Assembly: GCF_009208735.1 (NCBI RefSeq)
Contig: NZ_WFLJ01000008.1
Span: 62,001 to 126,000, forward strand
Reading direction: 5' to 3'
Length of the DNA stretch: 64,000 nt
Source of the DNA: Janthinobacterium rivuli
Lineage (GTDB): Bacteria > Pseudomonadota > Gammaproteobacteria > Burkholderiales > Burkholderiaceae_D
The position numbers and the translations under genes were made by a program. Positions 16,584 to 24,340 of this stretch are shown here, piece after piece. Within the stretch, counting starts at the first letter, position 1. Every line of letters starts with the position of its first letter. Below the pieces are notes generated by a model. It was not told the origin of the DNA and did no database searches. It saw only the letters and a program-made list of their open reading frames with translations.

Positions 16584-17554
16584 TGGAACAAGAATTGAAT
16601 CAAGGGGCGCACGCGCTCGACGTCGTCACCTATGGCGAGGCGATGGCGATGTTCGTTGCCGAGCAAACGGGCGACCTGGCGGCCGTGGCGCATTTCACGC
16701 GCCGCCTGGCCGGCGCCGAGACGAATGTCGCCATCGGCCTGGCGCGCCTGGGCTTGAAGGTCGGCTGGCTGAGCCGGGTGGGCGACGATTCCTTCGGCCG
16801 CTTCATCCGCGCCAGCGTGCAGGCCGAAGGCGTCGACTGCAGCCGGGTCGTCACCGTCGCCGGCCAGTCCAGCGCCTTCCTGCTCAAGGAAAAGGCCGAG
16901 AACGGCGCCGATCCGCTGGTCGAATACTTCCGCAAGGGGTCCGCCGCCAGTCGGCTGGCGCCCGAGCATTTCGACCCCGCTTATTTCCTGTCCGCGCGTC
17001 ACATGCACGCCACGGGCGTGGCCGCGGCGCTGTCCGACACCAGCCTGGCGTTCGCCGGCCAGGCGCTCGACTTCATGCGTGGGCATGGCCGCAGCGTGTC
17101 GTTCGACCCCAACCTGCGGCCCTCGCTGTGGCCGTCGCAAGCCGTCATGGTCGAACAGATCAACCGCCTCGCCGCCAAGGCCGACTGGGTGCTGCCCGGC
17201 CTGGGGGAGGGGAAAATTCTCACCGGCCACGATCTGCCGCACGACGTCGCCGGCTTTTATCTGCGGCAGGGCGCGCGCCTGGTGGTCATCAAGCTGGGCG
17301 CCGAAGGGGCGTATTACCGCACGGCCGATGGCGACAGCGGCATGGTGCCGGGCGAGCGCGTGGCCAACGTGGTCGACACGGTGGGCGCCGGCGACGGCTT
17401 CGCGGCCGGTCTGGTCAGCGCCTTGCTGGAAGGCTTGCCGCTGGCGCAGGCGGTCAGGCGCGGCAACCGGGTCGGCGCCTTCGCCATCCAGGTGGCCGGC
17501 GACATGGAAGGCTTGCCGACCCGCGCCCAGCTCGACGCGCTGGTCCCATCTTGA
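16580..17554 (+). CDS. kguK: PfkB-family carbohydrate kinase, KguK-like 2-ketogluconate kinase
   Basis: The 324-residue kinase starts MMEQELNQG with an ATGA overlap to kguE. It shows the two PfkB signatures: GAETNVAIGLARLGLKVGW near residue 45 and the ATP-binding/catalytic DTVGAGDGFAAGLVSALLEG near residue 270, whose GAGD aspartate is the catalytic base. Sugar kinases of this group phosphorylate 2-keto-3-deoxygluconate or 2-ketogluconate. Between KguE- and KguD-like genes under a PtxS-type operator, the 2-ketogluconate assignment is favoured; the alternative is a KDG kinase. Confidence 0.82.
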   Translation: MMEQELNQGAHALDVVTYGEAMAMFVAEQTGDLAAVAHFTRRLAGAETNVAIGLARLGLKVGWLSRVGDDSFGRFIRASVQAEGVDCSRVVTVAGQSSAFLLKEKAENGADPLVEYFRKGSAASRLAPEHFDPAYFLSARHMHATGVAAALSDTSLAFAGQALDFMRGHGRSVSFDPNLRPSLWPSQAVMVEQINRLAAKADWVLPGLGEGKILTGHDLPHDVAGFYLRQGARLVVIKLGAEGAYYRTADGDSGMVPGERVANVVDTVGAGDGFAAGLVSALLEGLPLAQAVRRGNRVGAFAIQVAGDMEGLPTRAQLDALVPS

Positions 17555-17574
17555 ACCGAACAGGGGAAATAATC

Positions 17575-18534
17575 GTGAAAAAACATGTGGTTGTGTATAA
17601 AAAACTGGCCGAGCCGCTGCTGGCGCGCCTGCGCGAAGAATGCGAGGTGACGTACTTCGAGGCGATCGATGCGGGCAACCGCGCCGCCTTCGCCGCCGCC
17701 ATCCGCGGCGCGCACGGCTTGCTGGGCGCCAGCGTGCGCCTGGACCGTGAATTGCTGGACCCGGCCGAACAGCTGCGCATCATTTCCACCATTTCGGTGG
17801 GCGTCGACCAGTTCGACGTCGATTACCTGCGCGAGCGGGGCATCCTGCTGGCCAATACGCCGGACGTGCTGACGGAAACGACGGCCGACACGATCTTCGC
17901 GCTGATCCTGGCCAGCGCACGGCGCGTCGTCGAACTGGCCGAATTCGTCAAGGCGGGACGCTGGACGCGCAGCGTGGGCGAGAGCCAGTACGGCGTCAAC
18001 GTGCATGGCAAGACCATCGGCATGCTGGGCATGGGCCGCATCGGCCGCGCCGTCGCCCGCCGCGCCGCGCTGGGGTTCGGCATGCAGGTGCTGTACGTGA
18101 ATGGCGAGGCCGTGCCCGAGGTGGAGGCGGCGCTGGGCGCGCGCCAGGTGGCGCTCGACGATTTGCTGGCCGGGTCGGACTTTGTCTGCGTGGTGCTGCC
18201 GCTTACGGCGCAGACGGAACGCCTGATGGGCCGGCGCGAATTTGCGCTGATGCGCCCCGGCGCCATCTTCATCAACGGTTCGCGCGGGCGCATCGTCGAC
18301 GAGGCGGCGCTGATCGAGGCGCTGCGCCAGGGCACCATCCACGGCGCCGGTCTCGACGTGTTCGAGCGCGAACCGCTGGCGCCGGACAATCCGCTGCCGG
18401 GCCTGGCCAATGTGGTGGCGCTGCCGCACATCGGCTCGGCCACGCACGAAACGCGCTACGCCATGGCGCAGCAGGCCGTGGACAACCTGCTGACGGGTTT
18501 GCGCGGCGAGCGTCCGCGCCACCTGGTGAGCTAA
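17575..18534 (+). CDS. kguD: NAD(P)-dependent 2-hydroxyacid dehydrogenase, KguD-like
   Basis: This 319-residue enzyme starts at a GTG (VKKHVVVYKKL) after GGGGAA. The Rossmann motif GMLGMGRIGRAVARRAALGF is near residue 150. The catalytic Arg (NGSRGRIVDEAAL), Glu (GLDVFEREPL) and His (LPHIGSATHET) of D-2-hydroxyacid dehydrogenases are present. Relatives include glyoxylate/2-ketogluconate reductases (GhrB/TkrA) and KguD, which reduces 2-keto-6-phosphogluconate to 6-phosphogluconate. Its place directly after the kinase fits KguD. Confidence 0.82.
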   Translation: MKKHVVVYKKLAEPLLARLREECEVTYFEAIDAGNRAAFAAAIRGAHGLLGASVRLDRELLDPAEQLRIISTISVGVDQFDVDYLRERGILLANTPDVLTETTADTIFALILASARRVVELAEFVKAGRWTRSVGESQYGVNVHGKTIGMLGMGRIGRAVARRAALGFGMQVLYVNGEAVPEVEAALGARQVALDDLLAGSDFVCVVLPLTAQTERLMGRREFALMRPGAIFINGSRGRIVDEAALIEALRQGTIHGAGLDVFEREPLAPDNPLPGLANVVALPHIGSATHETRYAMAQQAVDNLLTGLRGERPRHLVS

Positions 18535-18561
18535 GCACTGTATCCACTGACAGGAAAAGAG

Positions 18562-19578
18562 ATGAAGAAGAAGGTAGCAGGGGCAATGATCATTTGCGCC
18601 GGCAGCGGCTTGTGCTCGGCGCAGTCGAACGTGGCCATGTACGGCATCATGGACCTGGGCGTGGTGTCCGAAAGCGGCGGCGCCGGCGGCAGGGTGCTCA
18701 AGCTGACGAGCGGCATCGCCAACGGCTCACGGCTCGGTTTCAAGGGCAGCGAAGAGCTGGGCGGCGGCATGACGGCGATCTTTACGATGGATGCGGGCAT
18801 CCTGGCCGACACGGGCGCCTCGGCCCAGGGCGGCCTGCTGTTCGGGCGCCAGGCCTTCGTCGGCCTCGCTGGCGCGGCGGGCACCTTGCGACTGGGCCGC
18901 CAGTACACCTTCATCGACAGCAGCCTGGGCGCGCTGGACCCGTTTTACCTGGGCTTCGCGGGCAGGATGAGCAATGTCTTCACGGCCGGCTACATCAGCC
19001 GGGTCGACAACAGCATCACCTACAGTTCGCCCGTGCGCGGGGGACTCTCCGGCGAACTGGCGTACGGCTTCGGCGAGGTGCCAGGCGACGCGTCGGCCCG
19101 GCGCTACGCGGGCGCGGCGGCCACCTATGCCAGCGGGCCGCTGTATCTGCGCATGGCGCACCAGGACGCCAACACCCTTTCAAGCGCGCTGGTGGCGGGC
19201 AGGGCGCGCAACACGGTGCTGGGCGCCACCTGGGACTTCGGCGTGGTCAAGGCGCATGGCGCCGTCGCCATCAGCAAGAGCACGGCCGGTGCCGCCGCCA
19301 CGGTCGACGGCGCGGACCTGATGCTGGGCGCCACCGTGCCGGTGGGCCCGCACCGCGTCCTGTTCTCGTACGTGCGGCGCGACGACCGGCGCGCCGCCAA
19401 CGGCGACGCTTCCCAGGTCGGCATCGGCTACACGTACGCGCTGTCGAAACGCAGCACCTTGTACGCGGCCTACGCGCATATCGACAACCGCAACGGCGCA
19501 GCCTATGTGGTGGGCAACGCCACCGACAACGGCACCGGCAACCAGGCCTGGAACCTCGGCCTGCGCCACACTTTTTAA
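18562..19578 (+). CDS. Gram-negative porin (16-strand trimeric type)
   Basis: The protein has 338 residues with a short signal peptide (MKKKVAGAMIICAGSGLCSAQ) and a betaproteobacterial porin pattern: SNVAMYGIMDLGVV, SRLGFKGSEELGGG, FGRQAFVGLAG, TLRLGRQYTF. It ends in LGLRHTF, the terminal Phe needed for outer-membrane assembly. It is preceded by AGGAAAAGAG and lies 27 bp after kguD, so it probably belongs to the same operon and lets the sugar acid cross the outer membrane. Substrate is inferred from position. Confidence 0.9.
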   Translation: MKKKVAGAMIICAGSGLCSAQSNVAMYGIMDLGVVSESGGAGGRVLKLTSGIANGSRLGFKGSEELGGGMTAIFTMDAGILADTGASAQGGLLFGRQAFVGLAGAAGTLRLGRQYTFIDSSLGALDPFYLGFAGRMSNVFTAGYISRVDNSITYSSPVRGGLSGELAYGFGEVPGDASARRYAGAAATYASGPLYLRMAHQDANTLSSALVAGRARNTVLGATWDFGVVKAHGAVAISKSTAGAAATVDGADLMLGATVPVGPHRVLFSYVRRDDRRAANGDASQVGIGYTYALSKRSTLYAAYAHIDNRNGAAYVVGNATDNGTGNQAWNLGLRHTF

Positions 19579-19590
19579 CGGGAGAATCGA

Positions 19591-20592
19591 ATGAAGAAAA
19601 TCGGATGGATTTTGGTCGGCGCCAGCACCGTGGCGCGCGAATGGATGGTCGACGCGATCCGCCAGCAAGGCGACGCGGAAGTGCTGGCCGTGGTCAGCCG
19701 CGACGCCGCGCGCGGCGCCGCCTTTGCCGCGCAGTTCGGCATCGCCGCCAGCTATACCGACCTCGATGCGGCGCTGGCCCATCCGGGCGCGGACGCAGTG
19801 TACATCAGCACCACCAACGAGTGGCACATGGCGCAGACCTTGCAGGCGGCGCGCGCGGGCAAGCACGTGCTGTGCGAGAAGCCGCTGGCGCTGAACCTGG
19901 ACGACGCGCGCCGCATGGTGGACGGTTGCGCCGAGGCGGGCGTGGTGCTGGGGATTAACCACCACCTGCGCAACGCCGCCAGCCACGGCAAGGTGCGCGA
20001 GCTGATACGCGCCGGCGAGATCGGCCTGCCCCTGTATTGCCGCGTGCTGCACGCGAACAACCTGCCGCAGCATCTGCGCGGCTGGCGCCTGGATGCGCCG
20101 GAATCGGGCGGCGTCACGCTCGACATGTTCGTGCACGACGTCGACACCCTGCGCTTCCTGCTGGACTCGGAACCTCGCCACGTCACGGCCTGCGCCACCA
20201 GCGGCGGCATGACGGTGGCCGGGCTGGAAGAGGGGCTGATGGCCGTCATCGAATTCGACAACGGCACCCTGGTGCAGGTGCACGACGCGTTCAACGCGCC
20301 GTATTCGCTGTCCGGCGTGGAAATCATCGGCACCAAGGGCACGATCTTCGCCACCGGCGTCATGACGCAGCGCCCCGTCGGCACCATTAGCCTGACGCGC
20401 GACGGCGGCAGTGTCGACATCCCCGTCGAGCATGAAAACCTGTACGTGCGCTCGGTGCGCGCCTTCCAGCGCGCCATGCGCGGCGAAGGGCAGCCGGCCG
20501 CCACCGGCGACGACGGCATGCGCGCGCTGGCCACGGCGCTGGCGGCGCAGCAGGCCAGCCGCAGCCACCAGCGCGTGACCCTGGCCGGCTGA
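19591..20592 (+). CDS. Gfo/Idh/MocA family oxidoreductase
   Basis: This 333-residue NAD(P)-dependent dehydrogenase has an N-terminal Rossmann domain (WILVGASTVAREWMVDAI) and the family's EKP motif (LCEKPLALNLDDARRMV) near residue 97, whose Lys is catalytic. A C-terminal alpha/beta domain follows (GINHHLRNAASHGKVRELI, GVTLDMFVHDVDTLRFLL). It sits 12 bp after the porin as the last gene before a strong terminator. Family members oxidise sugars, inositols or aldonates. The substrate is unknown; being in this island, a sugar acid or related keto-sugar is plausible. Confidence 0.9.
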   Translation: MKKIGWILVGASTVAREWMVDAIRQQGDAEVLAVVSRDAARGAAFAAQFGIAASYTDLDAALAHPGADAVYISTTNEWHMAQTLQAARAGKHVLCEKPLALNLDDARRMVDGCAEAGVVLGINHHLRNAASHGKVRELIRAGEIGLPLYCRVLHANNLPQHLRGWRLDAPESGGVTLDMFVHDVDTLRFLLDSEPRHVTACATSGGMTVAGLEEGLMAVIEFDNGTLVQVHDAFNAPYSLSGVEIIGTKGTIFATGVMTQRPVGTISLTRDGGSVDIPVEHENLYVRSVRAFQRAMRGEGQPAATGDDGMRALATALAAQQASRSHQRVTLAG

Positions 20593-20610
20593 TAGCAGGC
20601 CGCATAAGTA

Positions 20611-20648
20611 AAAAAGCCGCCTGATCGCGAGACCAGGCGGCTTTTTTT
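20611..20648. terminator. Bidirectional rho-independent terminator of the kgu operon
   Basis: A 13-bp stem AAAAAGCCGCCTG / CAGGCGGCTTTTT with a 10-base loop ends in a T run on either strand. It follows the Gfo/Idh gene by 18 bp on the plus strand. Read on the minus strand it could also end the lysS transcript after passing the repeat element at 20665-20778. Confidence 0.9.
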
Positions 20649-20664
20649 GCCTTGAAGCATCGAA

Positions 20665-20778
20665 CGCCTGAAAAATCGTAGCGAGCGGATGGGAGTTGCG
20701 GCTAAGAAGCGCAACTGTGCTATAGCACAGTGAGCATCGCAGGCCGCAAATCGCGACGCGCAGTAGATTTTTCAGGTG
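20665..20778 (-). repeat. Structured repeat element, copy 1 (downstream of lysS)
   Basis: A 114-bp intergenic element is bounded by a 13-bp inverted repeat (CGCCTGAAAAATC at 20665-20677, GATTTTTCAGGTG at 20766-20778; one G-T pair). The inside holds a perfect hairpin ACTGTGC-TATA-GCACAGT. On the minus strand the element starts with CTACTGCGCGTCGCG and ends with CGCTCGCTACG. A second copy at 42104-42236 shares these blocks. Its edge lies 4 bp past the lysS stop codon. I know no name for it. Confidence 0.85.
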
Positions 20779-20782
20779 TTCA

Positions 20783-22312
20783 TCACTCTTCGCGGCGCAG
20801 ATGAGGGAACAGGAGGACGTCGCGGATGTTCGGCGAATCCGTGATGATCATCATCAGGCGGTCGATGCCGATGCCGCAGCCGCCGGCTGGCGGCATGCCG
20901 TATTCCAGCGCGCGGATGTAGTCGGCGTCGTAGAACATCGCCTCTTCATCGCCGGCGTCCTTGGCTGCCACTTGCGCCAGGAAGCGGGCCGACTGGTCTT
21001 CCGCGTCGTTCAACTCGGAGAAGCCGTTGGCGATTTCGCGGCCCACCATGAACAATTCAAAACGTTCGGTGATGCCGGCCACCGTGTCGGAAGCGCGCGC
21101 CAGTGGCGACACTTCGACCGGGTAGTCGATGATGTAGGTCGGTTCCCACAGCTGCGCTTCAGCCGTCTCTTCGAACAGCGCCAGTTGCAGCGCGCCCAGG
21201 CCGGCCGTGGCGAACGGCTTGACGCCGAATTTCTTCAGCTCTTCCTTGATGAATTCCGCATCGTTCAACTGCTCGGCGGTGTAGCCAGGCGCATACTTGT
21301 TGATCGCTTCGACGATGGTCAGGCGGTGGAACGGCTTGGCCAGGTCCAGCTCGCGGCCGCCGTAGGTCAAGGTGGCGGTGCCGTGCGCGTCGATGGCGGC
21401 CTGGCGGATGACGGCTTCCGTGAAGTCCATCAGCCATTTGTAGTCGGTGTAGGCCGCGTAGAATTCCATCATCGTGAATTCAGGGTTGTGACGGATCGAC
21501 ACGCCTTCGTTGCGGAAGTTGCGGTTGATCTCGAACACGCGGTCGAAGCCGCCGACGACCAGGCGCTTCAGGTACAGCTCGGGCGCGATGCGCAGGAACA
21601 TCTGCATGTCGAGCGCATTGTGGTGCGTGATGAACGGCTTGGCCGCCGCGCCGCCGGGAATCGTGTGCAGCATCGGCGTTTCCACTTCCATGAACTCGTT
21701 CTTTTCCATGAAGCGGCGGATCGACGAGATGGCGGCGGTGCGCGCCTTGAAGGTGCGGCGCGTCTCTTCGTTCATGATCAGGTCGACGTAGCGCTGGCGG
21801 TACTTCGTTTCCTGGTCGGCCAGGCCGTGGAATTTGTCCGGCAGCGGACGCAGCGACTTGGTGATCAGGCGCAGTTCCGTGACCTTGATGGTCAGTTCGT
21901 CCGTCTTGGTCTTGAACAGGGTGCCCGTCACGCCCAGGATATCGCCCAGGTCATAGTGGTGCAGGGCGGCCATGGCCGCTTCGCCGGTCAGGTCCAGGGT
22001 GGCGTAGATCTGGATGCGGCCGTCGGCCTTCGGGCCGGACGCGTCTTGCAGGGTGGCGAAAGCGGCTTTCTTGCCGGCTTCGCGCTTGAGCATCATGCGG
22101 CCGGCCAGCACCACGGTGACAGGTTCGGCTTCCAGCTCTTCGCGCGTCTTGCCGCCGTATTGCGCGTGCAGATCGGCCGCCTTGTGCTCGGGGCGGAAAT
22201 CGTTCGGGAAGGCGACGCCTTGTTCGCGCAGTGTGGCCAGCTTGGCGCGGCGCTCGGCGATGATCTTGTTTTCATCGGGGGCGGCGGCTTGTTCTTGGAT
22301 ATCCGTAGTCAT
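20783..22312 (-). CDS. lysS: Lysyl-tRNA synthetase, class II
   Basis: This 509-residue synthetase attaches lysine to tRNA-Lys. The N-terminal OB-fold anticodon-binding domain spans about residues 70-180 ([22 protein letters not shown]). The class II core shows motif 2 ([20 protein letters not shown]) and motif 3 ([14 protein letters not shown]). The length matches E. coli LysS (505). The gene is the last of prfB-HAD-lysS on the minus strand; prfB and lysS are also adjacent in E. coli. It starts 18 bp downstream of the HAD gene's stop codon. Confidence 0.98.
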   Translation of the reverse strand: MTTDIQEQAAAPDENKIIAERRAKLATLREQGVAFPNDFRPEHKAADLHAQYGGKTREELEAEPVTVVLAGRMMLKREAGKKAAFATLQDASGPKADGRIQIYATLDLTGEAAMAALHHYDLGDILGVTGTLFKTKTDELTIKVTELRLITKSLRPLPDKFHGLADQETKYRQRYVDLIMNEETRRTFKARTAAISSIRRFMEKNEFMEVETPMLHTIPGGAAAKPFITHHNALDMQMFLRIAPELYLKRLVVGGFDRVFEINRNFRNEGVSIRHNPEFTMMEFYAAYTDYKWLMDFTEAVIRQAAIDAHGTATLTYGGRELDLAKPFHRLTIVEAINKYAPGYTAEQLNDAEFIKEELKKFGVKPFATAGLGALQLALFEETAEAQLWEPTYIIDYPVEVSPLARASDTVAGITERFELFMVGREIANGFSELNDAEDQSARFLAQVAAKDAGDEEAMFYDADYIRALEYGMPPAGGCGIGIDRLMMIITDSPNIRDVLLFPHLRREE

Positions 22313-22330
22313 GGTGTTCTTCGTTGGTGA

Positions 22331-23032
22331 TTATTGATGATGTGGTGCCAGCGCTGGCGCCATGCTGGCAAACAGTGCGTCGACGTCGAGCGCGGAGAAA
22401 TCCGGCACGATGGCAATGACGTTGTCGAATGCGGCAAACGCCTCGGCCGGCAGGGTGGTGGTGAGTACCACGACGCGCATGCCGGCACGGCGCGCCGCTT
22501 CCACGCCCAGGGGCGCGTCTTCGAAGACGATGCAGTTCTCAGGCAGCGCGCCGGCCAGCAGCGCGCCTTTCAGGAACACGTCCGGGTGCGGCTTGCCCCG
22601 TTCCACGTCGGCCGCACCGACGATGGCGTCGAAGCGGTGGCGCAGGTCCAGGCCGTCGAGCGTGAACGCGATGTTCTCGTCCGGCGCGGCCGTGCCCACC
22701 ACCAGTGCTACGCCGGCCTGGCGCGCGCCGGCGATCAGCCGGTCGAAGCCGGCCACCGTGGCCAGGTGCGGGCCGTACAGTTCGCGGTAGACGACTTCCT
22801 TTTCCGCCAGCAGGGTGACGTGGTCGGCATCCTCGCCCAGGTACTTGGCGATGATTTCGTGGCCCTGCCGTCCTGCCGTGTCGCGAAAAAAGGCGTCCGC
22901 ATCCAGCGCATGGCCGTGGCGTTCAAAGAACGCCAGCCACGAGGTCGTGTGGAAGGCCATGTTGTCGACGATCGTGCCATCCATGTCGAACAGGAAGGCC
23001 TGCTTTGCCGGCGCCGGAGCGGATGCGTTCAT
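22331..23032 (-). CDS. HAD-superfamily phosphatase (beta-phosphoglucomutase/phosphoglycolate phosphatase-like)
   Basis: The protein has 233 residues. HAD motif I (FLFDMDGTIVDNMAFH) is near residue 14, motif II (VVGTAAPDEN) near 115, motif III (GKPHPDVF) near 150 and motif IV (IVFEDAPLGVEAARRAGM) near 172. A helical cap domain is inserted between motifs I and II, as in subclass IA enzymes. The Asp of DMDGT forms the phospho-aspartyl intermediate. The substrate cannot be deduced. It begins 2 bp after the prfB stop codon, so it is part of the prfB-lysS transcript. Confidence 0.9.
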   Translation of the reverse strand: MNASAPAPAKQAFLFDMDGTIVDNMAFHTTSWLAFFERHGHALDADAFFRDTAGRQGHEIIAKYLGEDADHVTLLAEKEVVYRELYGPHLATVAGFDRLIAGARQAGVALVVGTAAPDENIAFTLDGLDLRHRFDAIVGAADVERGKPHPDVFLKGALLAGALPENCIVFEDAPLGVEAARRAGMRVVVLTTTLPAEAFAAFDNVIAIVPDFSALDVDALFASMAPALAPHHQ

Positions 23033-23034
23033 CC

Positions 23035-24139
23035 TTATACGCCTTGCTTGAGCGAGGCGGAGATGAAGTCGTCGATGTCGCCATCGAGCACGCCCTTGGT
23101 ATTGCCCGTCTCGAAACCGGTGCGCAAGTCCTTGATGCGGGACTGGTCCAGCACGTAGGAGCGGATCTGGTGACCCCAGCCCACGTCCGTCTTCGAGTCT
23201 TCCAGCTTCTGCTGCTCGCTCATGCGCTTGCGCAGTTCATGCTCGTACAGTTTCGCTTTCAGCATTTCCATCGCTTCGGCGCGGTTGCGGTGCTGCGAAC
23301 GGTCGTTCTGGCACTGCACCACGATGCCGGTCGGCGCATGGGTCATGCGGACGGCGGAGTCGGTCTTGTTGATGTGCTGACCGCCGGCGCCCGACGCGCG
23401 GTAGGTGTCGACGCGGATATCGGCCGGGTTGACGTCGATCTCGATCGAATCGTCGACTTCCGGATACACGAACAGCGACGTAAACGAGGTGTGGCGGCCG
23501 TTAGCCGAGTCGAATGGCGACTTGCGCACCAGACGGTGCACGCCCGTTTCCGTGCGCAGGAAGCCGTAGGCGTGATCGCCCTCGACCTTCAGGGTGGCCG
23601 TCTTGATGCCGGCCACCTCGCCGTCGGATTGCTCGAGGATTTCGACCTTGAAGCCCTTGCGTTCGCAATAGCGCAGGTACTGGCGCAGCAGCATCGAGGC
23701 CCAGTCCTGGGCTTCCGTACCGCCGGCGCCGGCCTGGATGTCGATGAAGCAGTTGTTCGGGTCCATCGGATTGTTGAACATCCGGCGGAATTCCATGCTT
23801 TCGATGACCTTGCGGATTTCCTGCACGTCCTGCTCGATCGCTTCGAGCGTCTCGTCGTCGCCTTCTTCGCGGGCCATGTCGAACAGGTCGCGGGTGTCGC
23901 GCAGGTCGGCATCGGCCTTGGCCAGGGTGAAGACGATGGCTTCCAGCGCCTTCTTTTCTTTACCGAGGTCCTGGGCGCGTTTGGGATCGTTCCAGACGGT
24001 CGGATCTTCCAGTTCTTCGTTGACTTGCTCTAGTTTCTCCGACTTGACAGTGAAGTCAAAGATACCTCCGAAGTTCGGCTTCGCGGACCGTCAGGTCATT
24101 GAGCAGGGCGGAGATGATATTGATGCGTTCGGCTTCCAT
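23035..24139 (-). CDS. prfB: Peptide chain release factor 2, with programmed +1 frameshift
   Basis: The gene is read as two frames. The first ([15 protein letters not shown], ending RRYL) stops at a TGA at 24056-24058; skipping that T continues at 24057 into the 340-residue remainder. The joined protein has 367 residues, normal for RF2. The UGA/UAA recognition tripeptide SPF is in [13 protein letters not shown] and the peptidyl-hydrolysis motif GGQ is in [12 protein letters not shown]. The frameshift is autoregulatory: scarce RF2 favours slippage at the in-frame UGA. Annotators that ignore it would report a gene truncated at the 5' end. Confidence 0.97.
24055..24070 (-). promoter_or_regulatory. 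prfB programmed +1 frameshift site
   Basis: On the minus strand the site reads CGG AGG TAT CTT TGA C. The AGG acts as an internal Shine-Dalgarno three bases before the CTT slip codon, and the UGA plus C is the poor-context stop codon of the classic RF2 signal (E. coli AGG GGG TAT CTT TGA C). Confidence 0.95.
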
Positions 24140-24340
24140 AATGTTCTGGTCTTCTATGGTGAAATCAAACCTTGAATTATACGCGAGCGCGGCCGGTTTC
24201 TGATGCCGGCGGCGCCGAATCGATGCCGCGCGGGGCAATAATATGGCGATTTTGCTGTATTTGCGACAATATTTTTGCCTTGATGATGGCTGCCGTGCTG
24301 CGTATGATGCTGGCGATATTGTCTTTCCACAGGATACATC

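Noticed and set aside
24055-24139. The short first frame of prfB as a broken gene
   Set aside because: The stop lies in the canonical RF2 frameshift signal, so the gene is intact and autoregulated.
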